64,000 nucleotides of DNA from Pelagibius litoralis (GCA_029287455.1 JARFRB010000136.1:1-64000); one strand, 5' to 3'; shown: positions 1-8,865, counted from the first letter of the stretch. Notes: a model not told the origin generated them from the sequence alone. Translations and numbers: made by a program.

Positions 1-1515
1 GACGTGAACTCGGGCCGCGCTACCAAGGAGCGGCACATCGAGGAAACGGCGCTGAAAACCAACCTCGAAGCCGCCGAGGAGGTTGCGCGGCAGCTGCGAC
101 TGCGCGACCTGGCGGGGCTGATAGTGATCGATTTCATCGACATGGAAGATCCGCGCCACAATCGCGATGTGGAAAGGAAGCTCAAAGATGCCATGCGCGG
201 CGACCGCGCGCGCATCCAACTGGGACGGATCTCGCCTTTCGGGCTGCTGGAGCTGTCGCGGCAGCGGCTTCGCCCAAGTTTGTTCGAAACCGAGATGGTG
301 CATTGCGAACACTGCAGTGGGACCGGGTTCCTGCGCTCGGCGAACTCCGCGAGCCTGCACGCCTTGCGCACGCTGACCGAAGAGGCGATCAAGAACGGCG
401 CTGGTACGCTGGAGGTCACCGTGGCCACTTCGGTGGCTCTCTACCTTTTGAACGAGAAGCGCCGGCACCTGCAGGAAATGGAAGAGCGCTACGGCGTGAC
501 CATCCTGGTTCGCACCAACGACGCCCTGACCCCGCCAAAGCTGGAACTGCAGCGCCTGAGCCGCGAAGGCCGCTTGGAGCCGACAACGGAATCCGAGGCA
601 AGCGCGGAAACTTCGCGCGAAGAGGAAACTCGCGCCGAATCAGGAGAGGAAAAGCGCGAGCGCCGCGGTGGGAGAAACCGCCGTGGCGGCAAGCGCCGGC
701 GCGGAGACGGCGAGGACACACACTCCGAACAGCGCGCGGCCGCTGAATCCTCGGCCCCGCCGGAAACCGTGTCCACAGTTCCCGAGGGCGAGGAGTCCGA
801 CGATCAGGACGCCGCAGCCCAGCAGGGCGAAGGCGGCGCAAATGGGCTGGCGGCGGACGGCACCGAGGACGGTCGCTCGAAGCGCCGGCGCAGAGGCAAG
901 CGCGGCGGACGGCGCCGGTCCCGACGCAACCGGGAGGATAACGGCGAGATGACCGCCGAATCCGCCGAGTCCGACCAGCCTCAAGCCACCCCGGCGGAAA
1001 ACATCGGCGACCTTCCCGCCGCCCCTGTCAATGGGGACGGACAGCTAGAGCCACAGCCTTCGCTCGAAAGCGCGGAACCACCGGCGAGCGAGAGCGCGGC
1101 CGACGACGCGGCCGAGCCGACCGAGGCGAGCCCCGCCACCAAACCGAAGCGCGCAAGACGTCCGCGCAAGAAGCCCGCACCCGCTGAGCTCGAGGCAAGC
1201 GCCGAGGACTCCGGGCAGCCTGCCGTCGAGGACGCCCAGTCCGCGGAACCCGAGCCAAAGGAAGCCGCGCCGGAAAAACCAAAGCGCGCGCGGCGCCCTG
1301 CCCGCAAGAAGACGGCAGCGGTTTCGGAAGTCGAGATCGACCTGCCAGCGCCGCCCGCTCCCAGCGAAGCTGGAGCGGCCGAACCTCCGATTTCGCCTGA
1401 GGCTCCCATTTCGTCCAACACCCCCGAGAGCGACCCCGCCATCGCGGCGGAGGCCTCGCAATCGGACCAACCGAGAGAGCGGCGGCGCGGCTGGTGGAAC
1501 CGGCTGCTCGAATAA
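1..1515 (+). CDS. rne: Ribonuclease E/G, C-terminal part (5' truncated by window edge)
   Basis: Endoribonuclease of mRNA decay and rRNA/tRNA processing. The frame is open from base 1. The first visible residues, DVNSGR, match the block holding the first catalytic Asp of the DNase I-like subdomain, so the S1 and RNase H-like parts lie outside the window. The second metal-binding Asp block (IDFIDM) is at about residues 43-48. A CxxC Zn-link (CEHC, about 101-104) implies the usual tetramer. After the small domain (YLLNEKR near 150), the last 320 residues are low-complexity: acidic Glu/Ala/Pro stretches alternate with Arg/Lys blocks such as KRARRPRKKP. This is typical of the disordered RNA- and partner-binding tail of RNase E. 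The family is certain; how the tail binds partners is not visible. Confidence 0.95.
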   Translation, partial: DVNSGRATKERHIEETALKTNLEAAEEVARQLRLRDLAGLIVIDFIDMEDPRHNRDVERKLKDAMRGDRARIQLGRISPFGLLELSRQRLRPSLFETEMVHCEHCSGTGFLRSANSASLHALRTLTEEAIKNGAGTLEVTVATSVALYLLNEKRRHLQEMEERYGVTILVRTNDALTPPKLELQRLSREGRLEPTTESEASAETSREEETRAESGEEKRERRGGRNRRGGKRRRGDGEDTHSEQRAAAESSAPPETVSTVPEGEESDDQDAAAQQGEGGANGLAADGTEDGRSKRRRRGKRGGRRRSRRNREDNGEMTAESAESDQPQATPAENIGDLPAAPVNGDGQLEPQPSLESAEPPASESAADDAAEPTEASPATKPKRARRPRKKPAPAELEASAEDSGQPAVEDAQSAEPEPKEAAPEKPKRARRPARKKTAAVSEVEIDLPAPPAPSEAGAAEPPISPEAPISSNTPESDPAIAAEASQSDQPRERRRGWWNRLLE

Positions 1516-1550
1516 GAGCTGGCTTTGCGCGGTCTTCAGGGTAGACGAAG

Positions 1551-2561
1551 CTAGGCGGCGTCCGTCACGGGCTGCAGGTTGTCGAGGAACTGCTCGGCGC
1601 AGACCGTCCAGGAGTACTTCATGGCGTGCGCGCGGCAGCGCTCGGAGGGGATTGCGAGCGCGCGCTGCACCGCATAGCCCAGGTCTTCGTCGAGCACCCC
1701 GACACCCGAGGCATTGACCACGTCCAAGGGACCCGGCACCGGGTAGGCGGCAACCGGCAGACCGCTTGCCAAGGCCTCCAACATGACAAGCCCGAAGGTA
1801 TCCGTGCGGCTCGGGAAGACAAACACGTTGCCCGAGGCGTAGTGCCGCGCGAGTTCCTCGCCTTCCTTCGCGCCGGTGAACACGACATTTGGATAGCGGG
1901 ACTCCAGCTCGGCCCGCTGTGGGCCGTCGCCCACCACCACCTTGGTGCCAATGCCCAGTTCAAGCTTCAGGAAAGCTTCGATGTTCTTCTCGACGGCGAC
2001 CCGCCCGACATAGAGATAAATCGGCCGGGGCAGGTCCAGCGCGTGATCGTTGCGTGGCCGGAAGAGGTCGGTGTCCACGCCCCTAGACCATTGCGTAACG
2101 TTGGGGAAACCGCGCTCCTCCAAGTCGTCCCGAATGGTCTGCGTGGCCACCAACACCGCGTCGGAGGCGGAGTGGAAGCGCCGCATCAGCCAATAGCCAA
2201 CCGCCAGTGGCACCGGCAAGCGGGCCGCGAAATACTCAGGAAAGCGGGTGTGATAGCTGGTCGTGAACGGTAGGTGCTTCTTCAAGCAGTACCCTCTGGC
2301 GGCCTGACCAAGAGGCCCTTCCGTCGCGATGTGGATCGCATCGGGCCGAAAGACCTCCGCGCGGCGGGCGAGCGCCCGGGCCGGAAACATCGCCAAGCGA
2401 ATCTCCGGATAGGTGGGACAGGGGATGGTCTTGAAGAGGTCCGGTGAGATGACCTCGACCTCGTGCCCTTTGGCCTCCACTTCGCGGATGACCCTTTGCC
2501 AGGTTCTGACCACACCGTTGATCTGAGGGGACCAGGCGTCGGTAACCAAGAGAATGCGCAT
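1551..2561 (-). CDS. Glycosyltransferase family 4 (GT-B fold), probable alpha-mannosyl/glucosyltransferase
   Basis: A 336-residue retaining glycosyltransferase of the GT4 type. It has the N-terminal Rossmann start (ILLVTDAWSPQINGVVR) with the glycine-rich acceptor loop. A nucleotide-sugar domain begins near YVGRVAVEKN (about 185), and an E-x7-E-like block, FGLVMLEALASGLPV, follows at about 255-270. No membrane segment is seen. Its ATG overlaps the stop of the upstream phosphoesterase gene by one base (TAATG), so the two are translationally coupled. That partner acts on lipid-linked substrates in its family, so a glycolipid or envelope sugar transfer is likely. Donor and acceptor cannot be read from sequence. 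Confidence 0.88.
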   Translation of the reverse strand: MRILLVTDAWSPQINGVVRTWQRVIREVEAKGHEVEVISPDLFKTIPCPTYPEIRLAMFPARALARRAEVFRPDAIHIATEGPLGQAARGYCLKKHLPFTTSYHTRFPEYFAARLPVPLAVGYWLMRRFHSASDAVLVATQTIRDDLEERGFPNVTQWSRGVDTDLFRPRNDHALDLPRPIYLYVGRVAVEKNIEAFLKLELGIGTKVVVGDGPQRAELESRYPNVVFTGAKEGEELARHYASGNVFVFPSRTDTFGLVMLEALASGLPVAAYPVPGPLDVVNASGVGVLDEDLGYAVQRALAIPSERCRAHAMKYSWTVCAEQFLDNLQPVTDAA

Positions 2562-3382
2562 TAGGCCGCCGCTCCCAGTTGCTTGCCTTCATCCTCGGAC
2601 CCCTGAGCGGCTGCAAGCATCGAGAAGTTGCGCATCTCCGCCCAATTCAAGATCTCCAGGCGCCCATCCATGTGCTCGACGCAGGCCGTGCAGCTTTCCA
2701 CCCAATCGCCGTCGTTCACGTAGAGGATCCCATCGATATCCCGCATCTCGGCCTTGTGGATATGGCCGCAAACGACACCGTCGACATTCCGCCGACGCGC
2801 CTCCGCCACGACCGCACGCTCGTAGTCGTCGACGAACTGCACGGCGTTCTTGACCCGGTTCTTCAGATAGGCGGAGAGGGACCAGTACCCGAAGCCCAGG
2901 CGCCGGCGGGCCAGATTGAACCAAGTGTTCATCTGCAAAAGCAGGTTGTAGGCACCGTCGCCCAAGAGCGCGAGCCACTTGGCGTACTTCACAACGCCGT
3001 CGAAGGCGTCACCGTGAATGATCAGAAGGCGCTTGCCATCGGCGGTTTCGTGGATCGTGTCGGTCAGGACCTCGACGCCGCCAAAATGCACACCAGTATA
3101 GTCGCGGAAAGCTTCGTCGTGATTGCCTGGAATGTAGACAACCTTCACGCCCTTACGGGCCTTGCGAAGAAGCTTTTGGACGACGTCGTTATGAGCCTGA
3201 GGCCAGAACCAGGATTTCTTTAGCCGCCAGCCATCCACGATGTCCCCGACCAAGTAGATCGTTTCGGCTTCCGTTTCGCGCAAGAAATCGAGTAAGAATT
3301 CCGCCTTACAACCACGCGTACCCAGATGGATATCGGAGATGAAGATGGTGCGATACCGCTCGGGGGCGACATCTTCTTGCAT
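2561..3382 (-). CDS. Calcineurin-like metallophosphoesterase, LpxH-like (UDP-2,3-diacylglucosamine diphosphatase family)
   Basis: A 273-residue metallophosphoesterase with all the expected dinuclear metal motifs: D-x-H in ISDIHLGTRG, GDxxD in VGDIVDG, GNHD in IPGNHDEAF, a further His in IIHGDAFD, and GHxH in CGHIHKAE. LpxH-family enzymes hydrolyse UDP-2,3-diacylglucosamine to lipid X in lipid A synthesis. Relatives paired with glycosyltransferases may act on other lipids, so the exact substrate is inferred only from family and context. It is first in a two-gene unit with the downstream glycosyltransferase, with a one-base overlap. The upstream 199 bases are AT-rich and shared with a divergent lipid kinase gene. 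Confidence 0.85.
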   Translation of the reverse strand: MQEDVAPERYRTIFISDIHLGTRGCKAEFLLDFLRETEAETIYLVGDIVDGWRLKKSWFWPQAHNDVVQKLLRKARKGVKVVYIPGNHDEAFRDYTGVHFGGVEVLTDTIHETADGKRLLIIHGDAFDGVVKYAKWLALLGDGAYNLLLQMNTWFNLARRRLGFGYWSLSAYLKNRVKNAVQFVDDYERAVVAEARRRNVDGVVCGHIHKAEMRDIDGILYVNDGDWVESCTACVEHMDGRLEILNWAEMRNFSMLAAAQGSEDEGKQLGAAA

Positions 3383-3581
3383 TCCTCCGCACCTCTCTAT
3401 TAGATGTCTTCGACTAGAAAATTCCTGTTACGGTTGCCTGTATCACTATTTTCGTTAGTGGAAAAAGTGCTAATACTATGAAAAGCAAAAATTCACGAGC
3501 CTGCAATATTACTGACATATTTGCGTCACGCGTTAGCAATATTTCGTGCAAAATGGTTGCTGTTATAGTTAATTTTCAGTC
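3383..3581. other. AT-rich divergent intergenic region with promoter-like elements
   Basis: This spacer separates the divergent phosphoesterase and lipid kinase genes and is visibly AT-rich against its GC-rich surroundings. It has a short dyad, CACTA (3444-3448) with TAGTG (3456-3460), two copies of GCAATATT (from about 3513 and 3536), and a TATAGT -10-like hexamer at 3564-3569, only about a dozen bases before the kinase ATG. No open frame of note and no RNA gene were recognised. It probably holds both divergent promoters. Confidence 0.5.
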
Positions 3582-4526
3582 ATGAATGATTCCTCTAGTG
3601 GGCTGAGCCGTGACGTCATGAGCGAAGGCGCGTCCCCGCGGCGACTCCATATGATCTTCAATCCAACGGCCGGCGGCAGCCGCGGCCGCCGCTACGCGAA
3701 GGTGGTGGAGCGCTTGCGCGACGGGGGCTGCGCGATTCACGAACAGCCCACGACCAAGCGCGGCGACGCGGAAAGCTTCGCCGCGACACTTCGGCCGGAC
3801 AGCTACGACACTCTCGTTGCCGCCGGCGGGGACGGAACTATCAACGAGGTGGTCAACGGCTTGATGGCCAACCCGGATCCTTTGGCGCGCGCCTTGCCCC
3901 TGGCGGTTCTTCCCTTGGGGACCGCGAACGTTCTGGCCGCCGAGATCGGCTTGTCTGTGCGCCCTGCGGAGATCGCGAGTGCAATCCTTTCCGGCCGGCC
4001 CCAACCGATCTCGGTCGGCGTCGCGAATGGGCGGCATTTCATGTTGATGGCCGGCGTCGGATTCGACGCTCACGTAGTCTCTCAGGTCGACTCCCGGATG
4101 AAGAAGCGAATCGGCAAGGGCGCTTATGTGCTGCAGACGCTGCGCCAGCTGCGCAAGTTCGGTTTTCCAAGCTACCGGGTCACCGTGGATGGTGAGACTT
4201 TCGAGGTCGCTTCGGCCATTGTCGCCAATGCCCACTTTTACGGCGGCCGCTTCGTCGCCGCACCTAGGGCGCGGCTGGACGCCCCGACCCTGGAAGTGTG
4301 TCTCTTCGGCCGCTCCGGCCGCTTGAATGCCATGCGCTACGCGGCCGCGCTTAGCCTGAACCTTTTGAGCCGGCTCGGCGACTATCGAGTCGTGACCGGC
4401 TCGACGATCGAAATTCGCGGCCCTCTCGAGGATCCCTTACAAGGCGACGGCGACATCATAGCGTCGCTTCCCGCCGAGATCGCCGTCCGCCCCGGCGCGC
4501 TGAACATGCTCATGCCAAAGGGCTGA
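3582..4526 (+). CDS. Diacylglycerol kinase-family lipid kinase (DagK/YegS-like)
   Basis: A 314-residue member of the DAGK catalytic family, which phosphorylates diacylglycerol or related lipids with ATP at the inner membrane face. The family opening is MIFNPTAGGSRGRR (about 24-37). The nucleotide-binding GGDGT lies at 82-86, followed by INEVVNG, and LPLGTANVLA fits the conserved PLGT-N block. The C-terminal beta domain extends to the end. An alternative start at MSEGASP (codon 13) would shorten the N-terminus without touching the domain. It lies divergent from the LpxH-like/glycosyltransferase pair, which suggests a shared envelope-lipid role. The lipid substrate is not decidable from sequence. 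Confidence 0.9.
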   Translation: MNDSSSGLSRDVMSEGASPRRLHMIFNPTAGGSRGRRYAKVVERLRDGGCAIHEQPTTKRGDAESFAATLRPDSYDTLVAAGGDGTINEVVNGLMANPDPLARALPLAVLPLGTANVLAAEIGLSVRPAEIASAILSGRPQPISVGVANGRHFMLMAGVGFDAHVVSQVDSRMKKRIGKGAYVLQTLRQLRKFGFPSYRVTVDGETFEVASAIVANAHFYGGRFVAAPRARLDAPTLEVCLFGRSGRLNAMRYAAALSLNLLSRLGDYRVVTGSTIEIRGPLEDPLQGDGDIIASLPAEIAVRPGALNMLMPKG

Positions 4527-4531
4527 GCCGG

Positions 4532-5770
4532 CTATTCCAGCGTCAACTGCATCATGGTGCGGCCGTCGGTGAGCATCGCGATACCCGAGCGCAAGCGCGG
4601 GCCGGGCGCATCCCCCCAGAATTGTTGGGTCATGCCGCCTTCCCGCCCCTTGCTCTGCGGCGGGCCATAGAGACCGGCCAGGTTCCGGTTCTGCTCGACC
4701 ACCACATCACCGGCGAAATAATCCTCCTTGCGGATCTCCACGACCCTGTTGCTGGCTGGGTCGAAGGTCAGGCGATAGCAGGCCAGATCCCCCGGCCCAG
4801 CTTCGGGGCACAGCATGTTGGCCGTGGGGCGCAAGCCGTGGGGCCGAACCTCCACGGTCGCCAAGCGATCCAGGGAAAAGTCCGTCAAACCGGCCCGGCA
4901 CCAGTCCCAGCGCTCATCCGGCGGAATGTCCAAGCCGGCCGCCGTTGTCTCGACGCAATCGCCGATGGCGCGGGCGGAGACGCGGTCGTCGACCGTCCAG
5001 GCCGGCGGTCGGGGATAGCCATTCGCCGTCGCGAAGCCGAGCACGTCCTCAGCCGTCATGCCAAGGCGCAACCCATCGATATTGAGGTCTTGCCGCAACT
5101 CAATGGAAGAGGCCTTGGCTTCGCGGGCCTCCGGCGGCGAAGCGTCCATTTCGAGCAGCGGTTTGCCGAGAATGTCGGAGACTTGAATCTTGACAATCCA
5201 CGTCCTGAGAGCCCGTGGGACGCCGATCTGAAAGTCGAGCGGGTCGGCGGCGATAGGCTTCAGCCAAAAGGTCACCGAAACCGCTCGAAACTCGCCAAGC
5301 TTGGCCAAAAGGGCCTCGCCTTCCGCTTGCGACAAGCGCAAGGCCGCCATTTCGCTCTGGTTCTCAAGAATCAGCGCATAGTTGACCGGGCCTTCCGCCG
5401 TATCCAAGCCGAAGGGGAAATAGAGCCGCCCGTCGAGCGGCAAGCCTGTAATCAGGAGGGGGAAGCCGCCAACCTCAGGCCGATAGAGGCCCACTTCGCC
5501 CCCAACCTTCATGAAGAGACCGTCTAGCTCTTCCGCGCGCTTGAGAACGCTGGCGCTCAAGGCCGGCGCTTCGGGCGCGCTGCCCTCGGGCTGCGGCGGC
5601 AAAAGCTTGTGATAAAGCGCCGCGACGACGTCTTCGTTCGCCGGAACCCAGCGCCCCGGCGGGAACGCTGACCCCGACCCCTGGCCAAACGCGGTACTTG
5701 CAAGCGGCGTCCAGGCGAGAAGCGCGAGGAACGCCAAGGCGAGGCTTCTGCGGCAAATCGAGATGGGCAA
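4532..5770 (-). CDS. Unrecognised exported protein, 412 residues
   Basis: I do not recognise this family. Residues 1-30 form a clear signal peptide: basic start, Leu/Ala core and a likely cleavage near STAFGQG. The mature part looks soluble, with no further membrane segment, so a periplasmic location is inferred. A segment near residue 235 (LRLGMTAEDVLGFA) resembles the short helix-turn pattern of small SmpA/DUF-type periplasmic repeats, but this is weak. Several cysteines (DCVETT, WDWCRAG, MLCPEAG, LACYRL) are clustered in the C-terminal third and could form disulfides. It is convergent with the lipid kinase gene, five bases away, and appears to be a single-gene unit. Confidence 0.75.
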   Translation of the reverse strand: MPISICRRSLALAFLALLAWTPLASTAFGQGSGSAFPPGRWVPANEDVVAALYHKLLPPQPEGSAPEAPALSASVLKRAEELDGLFMKVGGEVGLYRPEVGGFPLLITGLPLDGRLYFPFGLDTAEGPVNYALILENQSEMAALRLSQAEGEALLAKLGEFRAVSVTFWLKPIAADPLDFQIGVPRALRTWIVKIQVSDILGKPLLEMDASPPEAREAKASSIELRQDLNIDGLRLGMTAEDVLGFATANGYPRPPAWTVDDRVSARAIGDCVETTAAGLDIPPDERWDWCRAGLTDFSLDRLATVEVRPHGLRPTANMLCPEAGPGDLACYRLTFDPASNRVVEIRKEDYFAGDVVVEQNRNLAGLYGPPQSKGREGGMTQQFWGDAPGPRLRSGIAMLTDGRTMMQLTLE

Positions 5771-5885
5771 GGGGCTTTTTCCCTCAAGTCTGGAGGACGC
5801 GGATCCGTCGAATCTTATCCTCGCGTGGTATGAAAAACACTAGTCGAAGTTCCGAAATGCCATTCCCCCAAGGGACAAATTTTGT

Positions 5886-6203
5886 CTACGGCCCCTTTTC
5901 AGCCCTTATCTTCCGCCAAACCGGCTGAAAGTCGTAGGTTGGAAAGAATTCCGTGTCGAAGGCGCCCCAGGCGGATTGCTCGATAGCAAGGTTCACGTCG
6001 CGCAGCTTCGCGGCGGGAACTTTAAGGGTCACCACCTGGCCGATCCCCATCATCACGTACCAGGACACGACCTCGGTCCCCTCCGGCGGAAAGCGTTTCC
6101 AGAAGCCGCTTGCGTCAAGCTTCGCGTTGATTTCCGCAAGGTTCTTGTCCTTTTGATGCTTGAGATGGATGGTCAAGAGAATTTCGTCCGCTTCCTGAGC
6201 CAT
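5886..6203 (-). CDS. Conserved-looking hypothetical protein, 105 residues
   Basis: Small, probably cytosolic protein with no signal peptide or membrane segment. I chose the start at MAQEADEI because AGGGAG lies six bases upstream. A start five codons earlier (MREQR) is possible but has a poorer ribosome site. The central part (WYVMMGIGQVVTLKVP) is strongly beta, followed by an amphipathic helix (LRDVNLAIEQS) and an aromatic-rich end (FFPTYDFQPVWR). No motif assigns a function. It lies 58 bases downstream of the HMG-CoA reductase gene on the same strand, so it may be co-transcribed with it. That link is only positional. Confidence 0.65.
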   Translation of the reverse strand: MAQEADEILLTIHLKHQKDKNLAEINAKLDASGFWKRFPPEGTEVVSWYVMMGIGQVVTLKVPAAKLRDVNLAIEQSAWGAFDTEFFPTYDFQPVWRKIRAEKGP

Positions 6204-6261
6204 TCGCTGCTCCCTCATCTTTCCGCCTGGCTTCCGGAAGCCAGGCCGCTCGGTCCAGTCG

Positions 6262-7542
6262 TCACTTCGATCCAGAGCCGCTCAAATCCCGCAAGACGGC
6301 CTGGGCGATATCCATGCGCACCTCACCGCGCTCCACCAGGATTTGCGCCACTCTGTCGATCTCCTCGCCCCGCGCCCCAGCCATCATGGCGATGTTCTGA
6401 GCATGCAGGGCCATGTGCCCTTTTTGAATGCCGCTGGTGACGAGCGCGCGTAAGGCGGCGAAGTTTTGCGCGAGCCCCACCGCCGCCGCCACCCGCGCAA
6501 GACCGCCAGCGGTTTCGACACCCAGGATCGCGAGCGCCAGACCGGCGGTTGGGTGGCCGCGAGTGGCACCCCCCACCATTCCCATGGCAATCGGCACCTC
6601 CAAGCTGCCGACAAGCGCGCCTTCGCCATCTATTTCCCAGGACCCAAGGGCCCGATAGCGCCCGCCGCGCGCCGCGTAGGCGTGGGCGCCTGCTTCCAGG
6701 GCCCGGGTGTCGTTGCCCGTCGCCATGGCAAGAGCGCTGATGCCGTTCATGATGCCCTTGTTGTGGGTGGCGGCTCTGTAGGGGTCGGCTTCGGCAAAGT
6801 GGAACGCGGCGAGGATATCGTCGCGGACACGCGGGCCGCCAATCTGCTCAAGCGGCCAAACCGCGCTCGCGCGGGCAAGGCGGCGGTCGGCGAGATTGGA
6901 CAGAATCCGCAAGAGCGCCCGTCCGCCGGCCCATTCAGCCAGACTGGGTGCCAAGGCCTCGGCCATGGAATTGACGGCATTGGCGCCCATCGCGTCGCGC
7001 GTATCGACGATGAGGTGGACAATTACCATGGGGCCGCCGCGTGTCTCCAGGACCCGAACCTCCAGATCGCGAAATCCGCCCCCCAGTTCGACCAAAACCG
7101 GATCGATCGCGTCGCAGCGTTGCCGGATAACGTCCCGCCGCTCCAGCAATCTAAGCCGGGCGGATTGTGGGTCCGGCACGTCTAGAATCTGCACCTGGGC
7201 AATCATCTCGCTGCCGGACACGGCGGTTCGAAAGCCACCGGTATCGCGGCACATCCGGGCGCTGTTGCAGACTGCGGCAACCACCGAGGACTCCTCAGTC
7301 GCCATGGGGACCAGCACCTCCGCGCCGTCGACCAGCATGTTGGTCGCGATGCCGATGGGCAGGTTCATGGTTCCGATGACGTTCTCAATGAGGCGGTTGG
7401 CGATGTCGCTCGTCAGGTTTCCCGTGTCCGCCAAGTGCGCGGTCTGCTGGGGCGTCAAGCCAACCGCCTCGGCGATCCGCTCCAAGCGTTCGGCAACGCT
7501 ATTCCGATGTAACCCCGGCAGTCTGGAAGTCTCGATAGCCAT
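6262..7542 (-). CDS. mvaA: Hydroxymethylglutaryl-CoA reductase, class II (degradative type)
   Basis: Interconverts mevalonate and HMG-CoA with NAD(P). The 426-residue length and the motifs are those of soluble class II enzymes. Catalytic residues are all present: Glu in MATEESS (83), Lys in HNKGIMNG (262), Asp in ATGNDTRAL (278) and His in KGHMALH (376). The cofactor-side block DTRDAMGAN is also present. I start at MAIETSR, with AGGGAG eleven bases upstream; a GTG four codons earlier sits too close to that site. It is divergent from a DctPQM TRAP transporter. The organism has ispH, so isoprenoids are made by the MEP route. A mevalonate-degrading direction is therefore the better inference. 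Confidence 0.93.
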   Translation of the reverse strand: MAIETSRLPGLHRNSVAERLERIAEAVGLTPQQTAHLADTGNLTSDIANRLIENVIGTMNLPIGIATNMLVDGAEVLVPMATEESSVVAAVCNSARMCRDTGGFRTAVSGSEMIAQVQILDVPDPQSARLRLLERRDVIRQRCDAIDPVLVELGGGFRDLEVRVLETRGGPMVIVHLIVDTRDAMGANAVNSMAEALAPSLAEWAGGRALLRILSNLADRRLARASAVWPLEQIGGPRVRDDILAAFHFAEADPYRAATHNKGIMNGISALAMATGNDTRALEAGAHAYAARGGRYRALGSWEIDGEGALVGSLEVPIAMGMVGGATRGHPTAGLALAILGVETAGGLARVAAAVGLAQNFAALRALVTSGIQKGHMALHAQNIAMMAGARGEEIDRVAQILVERGEVRMDIAQAVLRDLSGSGSK

Positions 7543-7753
7543 CCAGAGTAACACTCCCTAGTTTTGATCAATGAATAGGCATATGTCGAACAAATAGAGG
7601 CCGAAATTGGAAGCAGCGCAAACTCCTTTCTTCCACACCAGGCGCGCATAGCCTAAGGTAGCGCACGGATCGGATACCGTTCGCGCCGAAAGCGTGCGGA
7701 TGTGACAATCCTAACGAAGCCAGTTCCGAACGAGAACTTAGGGAGGTTGAGTA
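7543..7753. promoter_or_regulatory. Divergent control region between HMG-CoA reductase and TRAP operon
   Basis: This 211-base spacer separates two divergent units. Near the reductase gene lies a perfect 8-base palindrome TTGATCAA (7564-7571). Near the transporter gene lies an inverted repeat AGTTC-N7-GAACT (7722-7738), just upstream of the GGGAGG ribosome site of dctP. Either dyad could be an operator for a regulator co-controlling uptake and catabolism. No regulator gene lies adjacent, and no convincing -35/-10 pair was found. Assignment is by symmetry and position only. Confidence 0.4.
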
Positions 7754-8803
7754 ATGCAGAAAGCCTTTTTCAAGGCGGCGGCGGTCGGTGCCGTGGCCCT
7801 TGTCGCTGGTCTCGCGATGTCCAGCGACGCAGAGGCGAAGGAGCGCTGGAAAATGCACGCCGCCTTCGGATCGAACATTGCCGTCCTTGGGCAACCACCG
7901 ATCCGGGTCGCCAACGCGATCGAACGCATGACCGACGGAGATTTTGATATCAAAGTCTTTGAGCCGGGCGCACTTGTCGGTGGCTACGCCTACTACGATT
8001 CGGTGTCTCAAGGGGCGATCGACGCGGCCTTCGGCACGCCGGGCGCAAACCAGGGCAAGAACTCGGCCTACAACTTCTTCTCGACCTGGCCGTTCGGCCC
8101 GGCGGCACCGGAGTTCCTGGCGTGGTTCGTCTACGGCGGCGGTATTGAGCTCGCCGAAGAAATGTACGCCCGCGACAATATCAAGTATCTGCTCTGCGGC
8201 ATGATCCCGCCTGAGACCTCCGGCTGGTTCCGTACCGAGATCACGAGCCTCGACCAGTTGCAGGGCCTGAAGATGCGTTTCTTCGGTCTGGGCGCCAAGG
8301 TCATGCAGAAGTTCGGCGTGTCGACCCAGCAACTGGCTGGCGGCGACATCTATCCGGCGCTTGAGCTCGGCACCATCGACGCCACCGAGTTCTCCATGCC
8401 GGCGATCGACCGTTCTTATGGGTTCTATCAGATCGCCAAGCACAACTACTTCCCCGGCTGGCATCAGCAGTCCACGGCGAACGAGCTGCTTGTGAACATG
8501 GACAAGTGGAACGAGTTGCCGGACCAGTACAAGGCCATGCTGGAAACCGCCTGCAAGGCGCAGGTCATGGAAATGATCGCAGATGGCGAAGCCTCGCAGT
8601 TCGAAGCCATGTTGGCGAACGAGGCGGATGGTGTGACCAACCACTACTGGCCCGACGAAGTCTTGGAGAAGCTGGAAGCCGCTTGGGGCGAGGTGATCGC
8701 CGAGGAAGTGGCGAGCAATCCGGATTCCCGCCGGGTTTGGGACTCGATCACCGAGTTCCGCGAGAAGTACGCTATCTGGCGTGAGTTCGGCTACCTGAAG
8801 TAA
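7754..8803 (+). CDS. dctP: TRAP transporter substrate-binding protein (DctP/TakP type)
   Basis: Periplasmic binding protein of a tripartite ATP-independent importer. It has 349 residues with a signal peptide (Lys start, Ala-rich core, cleavage near DAEAKE). The family block KMRFFGLGAKV (about 174) carries the Arg that clamps the substrate carboxylate in TRAP binding proteins. GGDIYPALELGTIDATEF is the typical ligand-pocket block. Overall it looks like the TakP-like branch that takes oxo- or hydroxy-acids. The ribosome site GGGAGG precedes the ATG. It is followed by a large hairpin and then the two membrane subunits. The divergent HMG-CoA reductase suggests mevalonate as ligand (inference). 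Confidence 0.93.
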   Translation: MQKAFFKAAAVGAVALVAGLAMSSDAEAKERWKMHAAFGSNIAVLGQPPIRVANAIERMTDGDFDIKVFEPGALVGGYAYYDSVSQGAIDAAFGTPGANQGKNSAYNFFSTWPFGPAAPEFLAWFVYGGGIELAEEMYARDNIKYLLCGMIPPETSGWFRTEITSLDQLQGLKMRFFGLGAKVMQKFGVSTQQLAGGDIYPALELGTIDATEFSMPAIDRSYGFYQIAKHNYFPGWHQQSTANELLVNMDKWNELPDQYKAMLETACKAQVMEMIADGEASQFEAMLANEADGVTNHYWPDEVLEKLEAAWGEVIAEEVASNPDSRRVWDSITEFREKYAIWREFGYLK

Positions 8804-8815
8804 GCCGGCAGTGAA

Positions 8816-8865
8816 GCTTCGTGGGGATCGCACGTCTTTATCGGGCTGTGCGCTCCCCACGAAGC
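8816..8865 (+). promoter_or_regulatory. Large intergenic stem-loop between dctP and dctQ
   Basis: Left arm 8816-8833 (GCTTCGTGGGGATCGCAC) and right arm 8848-8865 are complementary at 17 of 18 positions around a 14-base loop. It begins 13 bases after the dctP stop and is not followed by a T run, so it is not a standard intrinsic terminator. Such hairpins between binding-protein and permease genes commonly stabilise the upstream message or cause partial read-through. That would give more binding protein than permease. Confidence 0.65.
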
